From assembly GCF_004340785.1 (NCBI RefSeq), contig NZ_SLXS01000001.1, forward strand, positions 1 through 64,000: DNA of 64,000 bases. Reading direction: 5' to 3'. This stretch comes from Tumebacillus sp. BK434. Lineage in GTDB: Bacteria > Bacillota > Bacilli > Tumebacillales > Tumebacillaceae. Below, piece by piece: positions 19,193-28,314 of the stretch. The notes under the pieces are model-generated. The model did no database searches. It was not told where the DNA came from and saw only the letters and a list, made by a program, of their open reading frames with translations. The position numbers were made by a program, and so were the translations under genes. The first letter of the stretch is position 1. Each line of letters starts with the position of its first letter.

Positions 19193-19213
19193 CGGTGAAA
19201 GGAGGTGACAGAA

Positions 19214-20635
19214 ATGGAACTGCTGATTGGAAACACCACAATGACGCAAACGACTGTGAGCGCGGCGAAAACGCCGGCGCCAACCGGCAAGACCGACGGG
19301 CAAGGCGCGTTTGGCCAGCTGTTGCAAGCGGCCGGATTGTCGCAGCAAGCGGCAGGAGCTGAAGAAAGCGCTGCTGACCAGGACGGTCTGATGGCCGCAC
19401 TGGCGGCATTGGCAGGCGGCTTGTCCCCGCTGTTGCTGGCAGGCATCAACCAGCCGGAACTCACCGCAGAAGGCGTCGATCAAGGTATTGCCTTGACGCT
19501 GCAAACGGAGCAAGGCACCGTTTCGCTGTTGCTGAAAGACTTGCCGATGAATAACTCCGAACTGGCTCGTGTTCTACAGGATTTCGGTGCAGCTCCGGAA
19601 CTTTTGACTGTCCTGTCTGCAGAGCCGCAAGGAAATCCGCTCGACACATTAAAAGCGAACCCGCAGCTCATGCCGCAAGTGGCAACTGCGCTGACCCAAA
19701 TGGTGCAGACCCTGACCGCAGCACCGCAGCTTCTGGTGCAGGAAACGCAGACGGCCACACTTTTTCAAAGCCTGATGCAGGCCGTGCAGATTGAAACGGT
19801 GCAGGAAACGCAGACTGCGGCAAGCGGTGAGGAGAAGACAGACCTCGCAGTGCCGGCCAAAGGCAGCAGCCTGCTTGGCAAACTGCAAGCGACGATTTCG
19901 ATGCACACCTTGCAAGCCGCCTTGACCATGCAGGAAGCGGCCATCGCGGCGAATGCGCAAGCACAAACGACTGAAGCAACCTCAGGCAACGCTGTGCTGG
20001 CTCAAGCGAATGCGGAAGCAGGCGCAGGTGTCGAAGCGGGTGCTGCGACAACTGCCGCACCAGACGCACAGCCGAAGCAGGCAGATGCACAGCCGCCCGC
20101 TGCAGTGACGGTCAACCAGACGCACCTGCAACTGCCGGAGCGCCAGTTGAAACTGGAGCCGGTCGTCACCGTTCGCGCCGATCAATTACGCACGGAGTTA
20201 TCCGCGAATGTGGTCAAACGCGCGACGCTGATCGAAGCGCCGGGCCGTCATGAATTCCGCATCATCCTTGAACCGCAGGGTCTGGGCGAAGTGGAAGTCC
20301 GCATCCAGTCGGTGAACAAACAGATATCTGTACAATTGATCGCCGATTCCCTTGCATCGAAAGGCATGCTCGATTCGGCGCTGGCTGGTCTGAAACTGCA
20401 GCTGCAGGCACAAGGCATCCAGTATGACCGCATCGAGGTGCAGACCGCTTCGAACAGCAACACCGATCTGGGCTCCGGGCTCCCGGAACACCGCGGATCG
20501 GGCCAAGGAGCGCGTGAACAACAGCATGGCGGACAAGGGCGTGTCATCAACGCCGACACCTTTACCCTAAGCGACGGGGAGGCAGAGCTGCTTGATCCGC
20601 TGAGCAATCCGGACAGCATCGACGTCACCGCGTAG
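19214..20635 (+). CDS. fliK: flagellar hook-length control protein FliK
   Basis: Secreted molecular ruler that stops hook growth and switches export specificity through FlhB. The 473-aa protein is low-complexity, rich in Ala, Gln and Thr, over most of its length. The conserved C-terminal Flg_hook domain begins near residue 330 with EFRIILEPQGLGEVEVRI and IQLIADSLASK-like spacing. The ATG at 19214 has GAAAGGAGGTGA at ideal distance; a GTG at 19205 overlaps that site. No signal peptide, as expected for type III export. Confidence 0.93.
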   Translation: MELLIGNTTMTQTTVSAAKTPAPTGKTDGQGAFGQLLQAAGLSQQAAGAEESAADQDGLMAALAALAGGLSPLLLAGINQPELTAEGVDQGIALTLQTEQGTVSLLLKDLPMNNSELARVLQDFGAAPELLTVLSAEPQGNPLDTLKANPQLMPQVATALTQMVQTLTAAPQLLVQETQTATLFQSLMQAVQIETVQETQTAASGEEKTDLAVPAKGSSLLGKLQATISMHTLQAALTMQEAAIAANAQAQTTEATSGNAVLAQANAEAGAGVEAGAATTAAPDAQPKQADAQPPAAVTVNQTHLQLPERQLKLEPVVTVRADQLRTELSANVVKRATLIEAPGRHEFRIILEPQGLGEVEVRIQSVNKQISVQLIADSLASKGMLDSALAGLKLQLQAQGIQYDRIEVQTASNSNTDLGSGLPEHRGSGQGAREQQHGGQGRVINADTFTLSDGEAELLDPLSNPDSIDVTA

Positions 20636-20652
20636 AAGGAGTGGGAAACAAG

Positions 20653-21063
20653 ATGGCCAACACCGTTCAAATCGACAACTCGCACCGCTACGAATCACGC
20701 CCGGAACCAACGATCAAGCGTGAACTCGACCGCGATGCATTCCTGAAAATCCTCGTCACACAGCTGGCGAACCAAGATCCGACGCAGCCTATGCAAGACC
20801 GAGAGTTTATCGCCCAGATGGCGCAGTTCTCTTCGCTTGAGCAGATGAACAAAGTCGCCGCTTCCAATTTGCTCGTGGTCCAAATGAACGCGATGACGCT
20901 CGGAGCGCAGCTGCTCGGCAACACCGTCTCGTATGCAAATGACTTAGGGGAAACCGTAACCGGCAAAGTGACAGGGGTCAACACGGTTAGCGGCACAGTC
21001 AAAGTGCAGGTGGGCAAAGATCTCGTCGATCTCGGCGCCATCGTGACAATCCAAGCTGAATAA
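20653..21063 (+). CDS. flgD: flagellar hook assembly (cap) protein FlgD
   Basis: Scaffold at the growing hook tip. The 136-aa protein carries the diagnostic N-terminal pattern DAFLKILVTQLANQDPTQPM near residue 28 and EFIAQMAQFSSLEQM just after it. It has the short form without a large C-terminal extension, ending after one Ig/tudor-like strand region (VTGVNTVSGTVKVQVG). The ATG at 20653 is 11 nt after AAGGAG; a GTG at 20641 overlaps that site. Confidence 0.95.
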   Translation: MANTVQIDNSHRYESRPEPTIKRELDRDAFLKILVTQLANQDPTQPMQDREFIAQMAQFSSLEQMNKVAASNLLVVQMNAMTLGAQLLGNTVSYANDLGETVTGKVTGVNTVSGTVKVQVGKDLVDLGAIVTIQAE

Positions 21064-21086
21064 CCTTCGAGCAGGGGGTGGGGAAC

Positions 21087-21482
21087 GTGAGCCAAGACTG
21101 GCTTTTGCGGCCGTTGTCGCAACCGATCGCTCCGAAGCGGGAGATCGGCACGGGAATCACAAGACCGAAGTTACATGGGGGCAGTTCCTTTCAGGAGGAG
21201 CTGAACAAAGTCCTAGCCAAGCAGCAGCAGGAGGTCACCTTTTCCGGACATGCGCTTGAGCGATTGCGCGTGCGCAACATCTCGCTCACACAAGATGATC
21301 TCAAACGCTTGGGAAATGCGATCGACAAAGTCGCTGCCAAAGGCGGGCGTGAATCGCTGGTAGTCTACAAAGACACCGCCTACGTGATCTCGGTGAAGAA
21401 CCGCACGGTGATCACCGCCGTCGATTCGGCACATATGACCGATCACGTCTTTACACAGATCGACAGCGCAGTTTTTGCTTAA
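21087..21482 (+). CDS. TIGR02530-type flagellar operon protein
   Basis: A 131-aa protein found between flgD and the hook gene in many Firmicutes and placed in the TIGR02530 flagellar family. The recognisable part is the middle: FSGHALERLRVRNISLTQDD, then LVVYKDTAYVISVKNRTVITA. No membrane segment or signal. Role not established; a hook-assembly accessory function is inferred from position. The GTG at 21087 (MSQDWLLRPL) has GGGGGTGGGG upstream; a GTG at 21078 overlaps it. Confidence 0.85.
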   Translation: MSQDWLLRPLSQPIAPKREIGTGITRPKLHGGSSFQEELNKVLAKQQQEVTFSGHALERLRVRNISLTQDDLKRLGNAIDKVAAKGGRESLVVYKDTAYVISVKNRTVITAVDSAHMTDHVFTQIDSAVFA

Positions 21483-21560
21483 ACGGGCCGGACCACCGAG
21501 TGGATGCCCGACAGCCGCCGACCGACAGACGCGGCTCACAAACCAAGGAGGGAAACTTCG

Positions 21561-22370
21561 ATGCTTCGTTCTATGTACTCCGGCATTTCCGGGATGAGAG
21601 GTTTTCAGACCAAGCTTGACGTAATCGGCAACAACATCGCCAACGTAAACACGGTGGGCTTCAAAGCGGGCCGCGTGATGTTCAAAGACATCATGAGCCA
21701 GACCCTGCAAGGCGCAGGCGCTCCGGCCGCTCCGTTTGGCGGCACCAACCCGCAGCAGATCGGCCTCGGTTCAGCTTTGTCCGCGATCGACACGATCATG
21801 AACAACGGTGCGCCGCAGATGACCAATCGTCCGCTCGACTTTGCAATTCAAGGCGACGGGTTCTTCACGGTCGTCAACGACAACGATGAGACGTTCTACA
21901 CCCGCTCCGGCAACTTCTACTTTGACAGCGCGGGCTTCCTCGTCAACGGCGATGGCTGGAAAGTGGTCGATTCGGGCGGCACGCCGATCGAAGTCGCCAA
22001 CATCGGGGAGATCAAGTCGTTCTCCTTTGACTCCAAAGGTATCCTGACCACCGTCGACGGCGCGGGCGCGATCACCACCTATGAACCGATCGGGCTGACC
22101 AAGTTTGCCAACCCGTCCGGTCTGGAAAAAGTAGGCGGCTCGCTGTTCAAGGAATCTCCGAACTCCGGCGCTCCGACGCTGGCAGCGCCCGGCGATGCGG
22201 CGGCAGGCACGGGCGTGCTGATGGTCGGCTCGCTGGAAATGTCGAACGTCGACCTGACCAATGAATTCGCCGAGATGATCGTCGCGCAGCGCGGTTTCCA
22301 AGCCAACTCTCGCACGATCACGACGGCTGACGAAATTCTGCAGGAAGTCGTCAACCTCAAGCGCGGATAA
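21561..22370 (+). CDS. flgE: flagellar hook protein FlgE (FlgG-like)
   Basis: Axial protein of the hook/distal rod class. The 269-aa protein starts MLRSMYSGISGMRGFQTKLD and has IGNNIANVNTVGFKAGRVMF, the central LDFAIQGDGFFTV block and the C-terminal SNVDLTNEFAEMIVAQRGFQ ending in the coiled ILQEVVNLKRG. The short size resembles B. subtilis FlgE, formerly called FlgG; position after flgD favours the hook. The ATG at 21561 has AAGGAGGG upstream, so 57 bases of upstream open frame are excluded. Assignment as FlgG cannot be ruled out by sequence alone. Confidence 0.88.
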   Translation: MLRSMYSGISGMRGFQTKLDVIGNNIANVNTVGFKAGRVMFKDIMSQTLQGAGAPAAPFGGTNPQQIGLGSALSAIDTIMNNGAPQMTNRPLDFAIQGDGFFTVVNDNDETFYTRSGNFYFDSAGFLVNGDGWKVVDSGGTPIEVANIGEIKSFSFDSKGILTTVDGAGAITTYEPIGLTKFANPSGLEKVGGSLFKESPNSGAPTLAAPGDAAAGTGVLMVGSLEMSNVDLTNEFAEMIVAQRGFQANSRTITTADEILQEVVNLKRG

Positions 22371-22391
22371 TAGCAGAAGTGAGGTGATCGT

Positions 22392-22622
22392 ATGATCCAA
22401 GTTACCAGGTTCAACCGTTCCACCGTCTATCTCAACGCAACCTTGATCGAAGCGGTGGAAGCCACGCCGGATACGGTTATCTCACTGATCACCGGGAAAA
22501 AGTTCGTCGTGGCCGAAACGGTCCCGGATGTGCTTGATAAGATCCAAACATTCTACCGAAACGTCGGGCTTGTCGCTGTACAAGCCCGGCAACTCAAAGC
22601 GGAGGGAACCGATGTTTCGTAA
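22392..22622 (+). CDS. flbD: flagellar protein FlbD (YlzI)
   Basis: A 76-aa protein of the FlbD/YlzI family that lies between flgE and fliL in Firmicutes; its biochemical role is unclear. The family pattern IQVTRFNRSTVYLNATLIEAVE is split over the N-terminus, with TPDTVISLITGKKFVVAE next. The ATG at 22392 follows GTGAGGTGAT. Its 3' end overlaps the fliL start by 11 bp. Confidence 0.92.
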   Translation: MIQVTRFNRSTVYLNATLIEAVEATPDTVISLITGKKFVVAETVPDVLDKIQTFYRNVGLVAVQARQLKAEGTDVS

Positions 22623-23052
22623 TAAGATGCTCAATATCGTACTCATACTGATCATCGCAGTGGCCCTGCTTGGCATTGTCGGAATCGTCGCTTACAAAAC
22701 TGTCTTCGTGCCGACTGCCGGGAATGAGGAGGAAAAAGTACCAACTGCTGCGGAATTATTAAAGAGCCAGTTTGATATCGGCAAGATGACGACCAACCTG
22801 GCTGGCAATGCGCTGATTCAGGCGACGTTCTCCATTCAAGGGGACAGCGTGGATACGATGAACGAACTGGATAAGCGCAAAGCACAGATCAAAGACATCA
22901 TCAACTCCGTGCTGCATACGACCACTCAAGCAGACATTGAAAAACCGGAAGGCTATCAGGAGTTGAAAGTCCGTCTGGTTACTGAGATGAACAAAGTGAT
23001 GCTCGAGGGAAAAGTGACTGACATCTACATCTCCGACATTGTTGTGCAGTAA
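22612..23052 (+). CDS. fliL: flagellar basal body-associated protein FliL
   Basis: Single-pass membrane protein that surrounds or stabilises stator units. The 146-aa sequence has an N-terminal helix (MLNIVLILIIAVALLGIVG) and the extracytoplasmic SPFH-like domain ending in the conserved VTDIYISDIVVQ. The ATG at 22612 has GCGGAGGGAAC upstream and lies within the last codons of flbD. Confidence 0.95.
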   Translation: MFRNKMLNIVLILIIAVALLGIVGIVAYKTVFVPTAGNEEEKVPTAAELLKSQFDIGKMTTNLAGNALIQATFSIQGDSVDTMNELDKRKAQIKDIINSVLHTTTQADIEKPEGYQELKVRLVTEMNKVMLEGKVTDIYISDIVVQ

Positions 23053-23084
23053 GTCCACCCGATAGAAAAAGGAGGTGATGACAG

Positions 23085-24089
23085 ATGGCTGAGGTCTTGT
23101 CGCAAAGTGAGATTGATGCGCTGTTATCCGCGCTTTCGTCGGGCGAGTTGACAGCGGAAGAGATTCGTAAAGAAGACACCGACCGCAAGATCAAAGTATA
23201 CGACTTTAAGCGTGCCATGCGGTTTTCCAAAGACCACATTCGAAGCATCACGCGGATTTTTGAAAACTTTGCGCGGCTGCTCACGACCTATTTTTCTGCT
23301 CAACTGCGCACGTTTGTGCACATATCGGTCGTGTCTGTCGATCAATTGCCTTATGAGGAATTTATCCGATCCATCTCCAAAATGACGATATTGAACGTGT
23401 TTAACTGCGCGCCTCTGGAAGGGAAATTCGTCATGGAAGTCAACCCGAACATCGCCTATGCGATGCTCGACCGCCTGCTGGGCGGTCCGGGTCAAGGAAC
23501 GGATGAACTGCGCGATCTGACCGAGATTGAAATGACGATCATGGAGCGCGTGTTCGGCCGGGCGCTGGACAACTTCCAGGAAGCGTGGAAGGCGGTCGCC
23601 GACCTTGATGCGGCGGTGGATCATCTGGAGGTCAACCCCCAGTTCCTGCAGCTCGTTTCGCCCAACGAAACGGTTGCTGTCGTCTCCCTGTCGACGAAGA
23701 TCGGGGAAACGACCGGGATGATCAACATCTGTATGCCGCACGTCGTGTTGGAGCCGATCATTCCGAACCTTTCCGCTCATTATTGGATGGGCAGCATGAA
23801 GAGTTCCAAAGATTACAGCGAAGATTGGGAGGCCATCCGTCAGAGCCTCGGTCAAACACAAGTGCCGCTGGCGGCAGAACTTGGACATTCTTCAATCTCC
23901 GTAGGCGAATTTCTCTCGCTTGGTGTCGGTGACGTCATTGCCTTGCATCAGGATGTCAACGCCAAGATTCAGCTTCGGATTGGTAACCGTGTGAAATTTT
24001 ACGGGCAGCCGGGCACTGCACGCGGCAAAGTGGCCGTGCAGATTTCGCAAGCAATAGAGGATGATGAAGGAGTGGGCGCAGATGAATAG
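23085..24089 (+). CDS. fliM: flagellar motor switch protein FliM
   Basis: C-ring protein that receives CheY-P. The 334-aa protein begins with the CheY-binding peptide LSQSEIDALLSAL, followed by the CheC-like middle domain (VYDFKRAMRFSKDHIRSI; FVMEVNPNIAYAMLDRLLGG) and a C-terminal SpoA domain (VGDVIALHQDVNAKIQLRIG). AAAGGAGGTGATG precedes the ATG at 23085. It overlaps fliY by 8 bp. Confidence 0.98.
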   Translation: MAEVLSQSEIDALLSALSSGELTAEEIRKEDTDRKIKVYDFKRAMRFSKDHIRSITRIFENFARLLTTYFSAQLRTFVHISVVSVDQLPYEEFIRSISKMTILNVFNCAPLEGKFVMEVNPNIAYAMLDRLLGGPGQGTDELRDLTEIEMTIMERVFGRALDNFQEAWKAVADLDAAVDHLEVNPQFLQLVSPNETVAVVSLSTKIGETTGMINICMPHVVLEPIIPNLSAHYWMGSMKSSKDYSEDWEAIRQSLGQTQVPLAAELGHSSISVGEFLSLGVGDVIALHQDVNAKIQLRIGNRVKFYGQPGTARGKVAVQISQAIEDDEGVGADE

Positions 24090-25410
24090 AGAGGTTTTGT
24101 CGCAGCAGGAAATCGATGCCCTTCTCAGACAGAGTGATGGAGACAGCACGGGCTCGAGTGATTTGAAAGTTTCCGATTATTTGTCGGACTTTGAGATGGA
24201 TGCATTGGGTGAAGTCGGGAACATCTCGTTTGGCACCGCGGCAACCGCGCTTTCCACCCTCTTGCGCCAGAAAGTGGACATCACGACACCGAAAGTGTCT
24301 GTCGTCGCGCGTGACCAGCTCAACCACGACTTCCCCCTGCCGCACGTTGCGATCAAAGTCAGCTACACCGACGGATTTGTCGGCGCAAACGTGCTGGCGA
24401 TCCGCGTGGAGGACGCGCAGGTGATCGCCGACCTGATGATGGGCGGCGACGGCAAGTCGGCACCGGCTGAGCTCAACGAACTGCACCTGTCGGCGGTGGC
24501 TGAAGCGATGAACCAGATGATGGGCTCCGCTTCCACCTCGATGTCGACGATCTTTGACATGATGGTCAACATCACCCCGCCGGATGTCGATGTGATGGAT
24601 TTTGACAAAAAGCAGTCGGTCAGCCTGTTCCCGAATGATGAAGTGCTGATCAAGATCTCCTTCCGCCTGATCGTCGGCGATCTGATCGACTCGCACATCA
24701 TGCAGTTGGTGCCGGTCTCGTTTGCTAAAGACATGATCAACAAACTGACCGGCGGCATCGGGGAAGAGCCTGCTCCGGCGGCCCCGGAACCGGTCCTGGC
24801 TGAAGCTCTTGCCCCTGCTCCGGCTCCGCAGCCGGTCCCGCAAGCGGCAGCGCCGATTCCGGAACAGCCGGCCGCAGCAGCGCCGATGCACCCGGGTTAC
24901 CAGCCGCAGCAGCCGGTGTATGAGCAGCCGGCACATGCCTACCCGCCGCAGCCGATGTACGCGGAGCACCCGCCGGCACCGTATCCGCCGCAGTACCCGC
25001 CGCAATATCCGCCATACGGATATCCGCCGCATGGGTACGGGCATGCCGAAACTGCCGCCGCGCAAGCGCCGCACCGCCCGATGCCAAGCGTTAACGTCCA
25101 GCCGGTGCAATTCGCATCGTTTGACGAAGGCGCAGGCATGGGCGGGCAGCAGAGCAATCTCGATCTGCTGCTCGACGTGCCGCTGACGATTACCGTGGAA
25201 CTGGGACGCACCAAGAAGCTGATCAAAGACATTCTGGAGCTCGTGCCGGGCTCGATCGTGCAGCTCGACAAACTGGCGGGCGATCCGGTCGACATCATGG
25301 TAAATAATAAGCTGGTGGCAAAAGGAGAAGTTGTAGTCATTGACGAAAACTTTGGTGTACGGGTAACTGACATTATCAGTCCGTCTGAGCGAGTTCGCAA
25401 ATTACAGTAA
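24082..25410 (+). CDS. fliY: flagellar switch protein and CheY-P phosphatase FliY
   Basis: Firmicutes C-ring protein combining FliN with a CheC-like phosphatase. The 442-aa protein has a CheY-binding N-terminal peptide (MNREVLSQQEIDALL), CheC-type catalytic helices (ALGEVGNISFGTAATAL near 43 and LSAVAEAMNQMMGSA near 140), a Pro/Tyr/Ala-rich linker at about residues 225-340 and a C-terminal FliN/SpoA domain (LLLDVPLTITVELGRT). The ATG at 24082 follows GAAGGAGTG. The linker is unusually long and tyrosine-rich. Confidence 0.96.
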   Translation: MNREVLSQQEIDALLRQSDGDSTGSSDLKVSDYLSDFEMDALGEVGNISFGTAATALSTLLRQKVDITTPKVSVVARDQLNHDFPLPHVAIKVSYTDGFVGANVLAIRVEDAQVIADLMMGGDGKSAPAELNELHLSAVAEAMNQMMGSASTSMSTIFDMMVNITPPDVDVMDFDKKQSVSLFPNDEVLIKISFRLIVGDLIDSHIMQLVPVSFAKDMINKLTGGIGEEPAPAAPEPVLAEALAPAPAPQPVPQAAAPIPEQPAAAAPMHPGYQPQQPVYEQPAHAYPPQPMYAEHPPAPYPPQYPPQYPPYGYPPHGYGHAETAAAQAPHRPMPSVNVQPVQFASFDEGAGMGGQQSNLDLLLDVPLTITVELGRTKKLIKDILELVPGSIVQLDKLAGDPVDIMVNNKLVAKGEVVVIDENFGVRVTDIISPSERVRKLQ

Positions 25411-25428
25411 TTAGGGGGAAACCAAAAG

Positions 25429-25791
25429 ATGTCTCATAAAATCCTGATCGTAGACGATGCAGCATTTATGCGAATGATGATCAAAGAGATCCTCACCAAA
25501 AACGGATATACCGTGGTAGGGGAAGCGCAAGACGGGGTACAAGCGGTCGAGAAATACAAAGAGCTGCGCCCGGATCTGGTGACGATGGACATCACGATGC
25601 CGGAGATGGACGGCATTCACGCCCTGAAAGAGATCCGCGGTTTCGATCCGAATGCGAAGATCATCATGTGCTCCGCAATGGGTCAGCAGGCGATGGTTAT
25701 CGACGCGATCCAAGCAGGCGCAAAGGACTTTATCGTCAAACCGTTCCAGGCTGATCGCGTTGTCGAAGCGATCAAGAAAACGCTGAGCTAA
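25429..25791 (+). CDS. cheY: chemotaxis response regulator CheY
   Basis: Single-domain receiver phosphorylated by CheA that binds FliM/FliY to change rotation. The 120-aa protein has the acidic pocket VDDAAFMR, phosphoacceptor aspartate in VTMDITMPEMDG near residue 54, the Ser/Thr position in IIMCSAMGQ and the lysine in FIVKPF. It lies between fliY and fliO as in Bacillus. Confidence 0.97.
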   Translation: MSHKILIVDDAAFMRMMIKEILTKNGYTVVGEAQDGVQAVEKYKELRPDLVTMDITMPEMDGIHALKEIRGFDPNAKIIMCSAMGQQAMVIDAIQAGAKDFIVKPFQADRVVEAIKKTLS

Positions 25792-25828
25792 TTTTCCCTT
25801 GCGTCAACAATTGAGAAAGGGTGGGGTC

Positions 25829-26452
25829 ATGCGACCGAAACTACGTAGACTTGTTGCCTGGTCAGTTGCTGCGGGAGCCCTCTGGTTGACGTCCCCCCCT
25901 CGCGTGTTGGCGGTTGAGAACAATGTGGAAGACATGTTGAAAAACGATGCCCCGGCCACAAAATTTCAAGGGGCGGGCGTCGATGGCGGGTCGATGTTCT
26001 GGTCGATCCTGCAGCTGTTTTTCGCGCTTGGGATCATCATTGCCATCATCTACCTGCTGATTCGCTTTCTCTCCACGCGAACCAGCCTCACACGCGGCAA
26101 TGTCATTCAACCGCTCGGAGCGCATACGCTTGCGTCCAACCGCTCCGTGCATGTGATTGCCCTGCAGGATAAAGTGTATGTGATCGGTGTGGGGGAAAAC
26201 GTCACACTGCTTGATACGATTGAAGATGCAGAGCAGATTGAACAGCTGAAAGAAATCACGCTGCAGGCGGACGGGATGATGAAGGCAGCGCCGGGACTCG
26301 CCGACCTGATCGGCCGTTTGCGCAAAAAGCAAGCGCCGCAGGCGGAGGAGTTGCAGGTTGCAGACTTGACCTTTGACGCCGCACTGCGCAAGAAGCTGAA
26401 CTCGCTCAAAGAACAGCGCACTTCGGCTGTGCAACCGGAGGATGACAAGTGA
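25829..26452 (+). CDS. fliO: flagellar biosynthesis protein FliO (FliZ)
   Basis: Membrane protein aiding assembly of the FliPQR export gate. The 207-aa protein has an N-terminal signal-like segment (LVAWSVAAGALWLTSPPRVLA), an extracytoplasmic stretch, a transmembrane helix (MFWSILQLFFALGIIIAIIY near residue 58) and the FliO cytoplasmic motif VIQPLGAHTLASNRSVHVI. The ATG at 25829 is behind GAAAGGGTGGGG. A TTG 30 bp upstream lacks a site. Overlaps fliP by one base. Confidence 0.93.
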   Translation: MRPKLRRLVAWSVAAGALWLTSPPRVLAVENNVEDMLKNDAPATKFQGAGVDGGSMFWSILQLFFALGIIIAIIYLLIRFLSTRTSLTRGNVIQPLGAHTLASNRSVHVIALQDKVYVIGVGENVTLLDTIEDAEQIEQLKEITLQADGMMKAAPGLADLIGRLRKKQAPQAEELQVADLTFDAALRKKLNSLKEQRTSAVQPEDDK

Positions 26453-27216
26453 TGAAAAAACTCCAAGTCTTCCTGCTGGTGATCGTCGCCTTGCTTTCCT
26501 TTGCTTTGGGGACGGAGCCCGCGCATGCGCAGCAGAGCATCGTGATTCCGGGGATTGATATCGGGGTCTCGACGGCTGACGATCCGGAGTCTGTCTCCAC
26601 AAGCATTCAGATCATCATGATGCTGACGGTCCTGTCATTGGCGCCGTCGATCCTGATTTTGATGACGTGCTTTACCCGCATCGTCATCGTGCTGTCATTT
26701 GTCCGCAACGCTTTGGCGCTGCAGCAGATGCCGCCGACTCAAGTCTTGATCGGGCTTGCGTTATTTATGACCTTATTCGTTATGTATCCAACCTTACAGC
26801 AAATCAATGATGACGCTTTGCAACCTTATTTGAACGGTACGATGTCGCAAACGGAAGCATTGGAGCAGGCTGCAACACCGCTGAAGCATTTCATGGCCAA
26901 GCAGACCCGGGAGCAGGATCTGAAGTTGTTTTTGGATTTCCGCGATCAGCCGATGCCTGCCACCGTGGAGGAGATCCCGATCTCCACACTGGTGCCGGCG
27001 TATACGATCTCCGAATTAAAAACGGCATTTACGATCGGCTTCATGATCTTCGTCCCGTTTTTGATCATCGACATGGTCGTCGCGAGCGTCCTGATGTCGA
27101 TGGGGATGATGATGCTGCCGCCGGTCATGATCTCCATGCCGTTTAAGATCCTGCTGTTTGTCTTGGTTGATGGTTGGTATCTTGTCGTGAAGTCGCTATT
27201 GGTCGGCTACCAGTAA
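26452..27216 (+). CDS. fliP: flagellar export gate protein FliP
   Basis: Core subunit of the type III export gate. The 254-aa protein has a signal peptide ending near AHAQQ, then family signatures ILMTCFTRIVIVLSFVRNAL and a late SMGMMMLPPVMISMPFKI, with four membrane segments. The ATG at 26452 is used (MKKLQVFLL) after GGAGGATGAC; a GTG directly before it is also in frame. Confidence 0.97.
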   Translation: MKKLQVFLLVIVALLSFALGTEPAHAQQSIVIPGIDIGVSTADDPESVSTSIQIIMMLTVLSLAPSILILMTCFTRIVIVLSFVRNALALQQMPPTQVLIGLALFMTLFVMYPTLQQINDDALQPYLNGTMSQTEALEQAATPLKHFMAKQTREQDLKLFLDFRDQPMPATVEEIPISTLVPAYTISELKTAFTIGFMIFVPFLIIDMVVASVLMSMGMMMLPPVMISMPFKILLFVLVDGWYLVVKSLLVGYQ

Positions 27217-27236
27217 ACGGAAAGGAAGATGGAAGA

Positions 27237-27506
27237 TTGAGCGCGGACTATATCATCTCACTTGGACAAAACGCGATCTGGACGCTGCTCATGATTTGCG
27301 CTCCGTTGCTTGGCATCGGGCTTCTGGTCGGTTTGGTGGTTTCGATTTTTCAGGCGACCACTCAGATTCAGGAGCAGTCGCTGCAGTTTATCCCGAAGCT
27401 GATTGCCACGTTTGTTGCAATGGTCGTCTTTGGACCGTGGATGCTGTCGCTGATTTTGGACTTCACGAGAAATATTTTCGGAAACTTAAACTCGGTTATC
27501 GGATAG
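27237..27506 (+). CDS. fliQ: flagellar export gate protein FliQ
   Basis: Small two-helix membrane subunit of the export gate. The 89-aa sequence, read from TTG at 27237, gives (M)SADYIISLGQNAIWTLLMI and the conserved VSIFQATTQIQEQSLQFIPK. The TTG start fits the family length of 89 aa and has AAAGGAAGATGG upstream; an ATG 63 bp earlier lies inside fliP and would add unrelated residues. Confidence 0.94.
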   Translation: MSADYIISLGQNAIWTLLMICAPLLGIGLLVGLVVSIFQATTQIQEQSLQFIPKLIATFVAMVVFGPWMLSLILDFTRNIFGNLNSVIG

Positions 27507-27522
27507 AAGGGGTGGCATCTAC

Positions 27523-28311
27523 ATGTTAGGTCTTGTTGTTAACTATGTAGAAGTGTTCACCCTTGTCTTAGTCCGAATTTCGAGTTTTTTCTTCCTCACC
27601 CCGTTTTTTGGCGCCAGAAACATTCCGGTTCAAGTCAAAATCGGGCTTGCGTTTATGATCGCACTGTTGATGACTCCGGCACTGACAGGCACGGAGGCCG
27701 GGCAAATGTATGCCGGAGCCGGTTTTGCCGAGCTGATTCTGATCATCTTGAAGGAACTGATGGTCGGAGTCGCATTGGGGATGGTCGCAGCGTTTATCTT
27801 TGCGGCGATTCAGGTGGGCGGGATGTTTATCGACATGCAGATCGGGTTTGTGATGGCGAACGTGTTTGACCCGCTGACGGGCCACTCGGCCCCGCTTACC
27901 GGCCAGTTCAAGTATGCGCTTGCCATGCTGCTGTTTTTGGGGTTGGACGGACATCACGGACTGCTTGCGGCGCTGTTGCAAAGCTATAACTTTCTGCCGC
28001 TCGGCTCGTTCGCTTTCTCCGGCGACCTGCTTTCCGTCGTGATGCAGACCTTCTCCGTCATGTTTTTGCTCGGCTTCAAGATCGCCATTCCGATCTGTGC
28101 CTCCCTGTTCCTCACCGATGTAGGCTTGGCCATCCTCTCCCGCGCTGTCCCGCAGATGAACGTGTTTGTCATCGGGATGCCGGTCAAGGTGCTGGTCGGC
28201 CTGGTGATGATCGCGGTGGTCATGCCGGCGTTCATCTATCTGCTGCGGGGGCTGTTCCAGACCATGTATGGTCAACTGGATACGCTTTTGCGGGTCATGG
28301 GGGGCAGCTAA
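27523..28311 (+). CDS. fliR: flagellar export gate protein FliR
   Basis: Membrane component of the FliPQR gate. The 262-aa sequence has about six hydrophobic segments and the family patterns LVLVRISSFFFLTPFFG near residue 12 and GMFIDMQIGFVMANVFDPLTG near residue 103 (split motif). AGAAGGGGTGG precedes the ATG at 27523. flhB follows 3 bp later. Confidence 0.97.
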   Translation: MLGLVVNYVEVFTLVLVRISSFFFLTPFFGARNIPVQVKIGLAFMIALLMTPALTGTEAGQMYAGAGFAELILIILKELMVGVALGMVAAFIFAAIQVGGMFIDMQIGFVMANVFDPLTGHSAPLTGQFKYALAMLLFLGLDGHHGLLAALLQSYNFLPLGSFAFSGDLLSVVMQTFSVMFLLGFKIAIPICASLFLTDVGLAILSRAVPQMNVFVIGMPVKVLVGLVMIAVVMPAFIYLLRGLFQTMYGQLDTLLRVMGGS

Positions 28312-28314
28312 GAG

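Noticed and set aside
21504-21560. Longer N-terminus for FlgE starting at 21504
   Set aside because: The added 19 residues are basic and unlike any axial protein, while AAGGAGGG precedes the ATG at 21561 that begins the conserved sequence.
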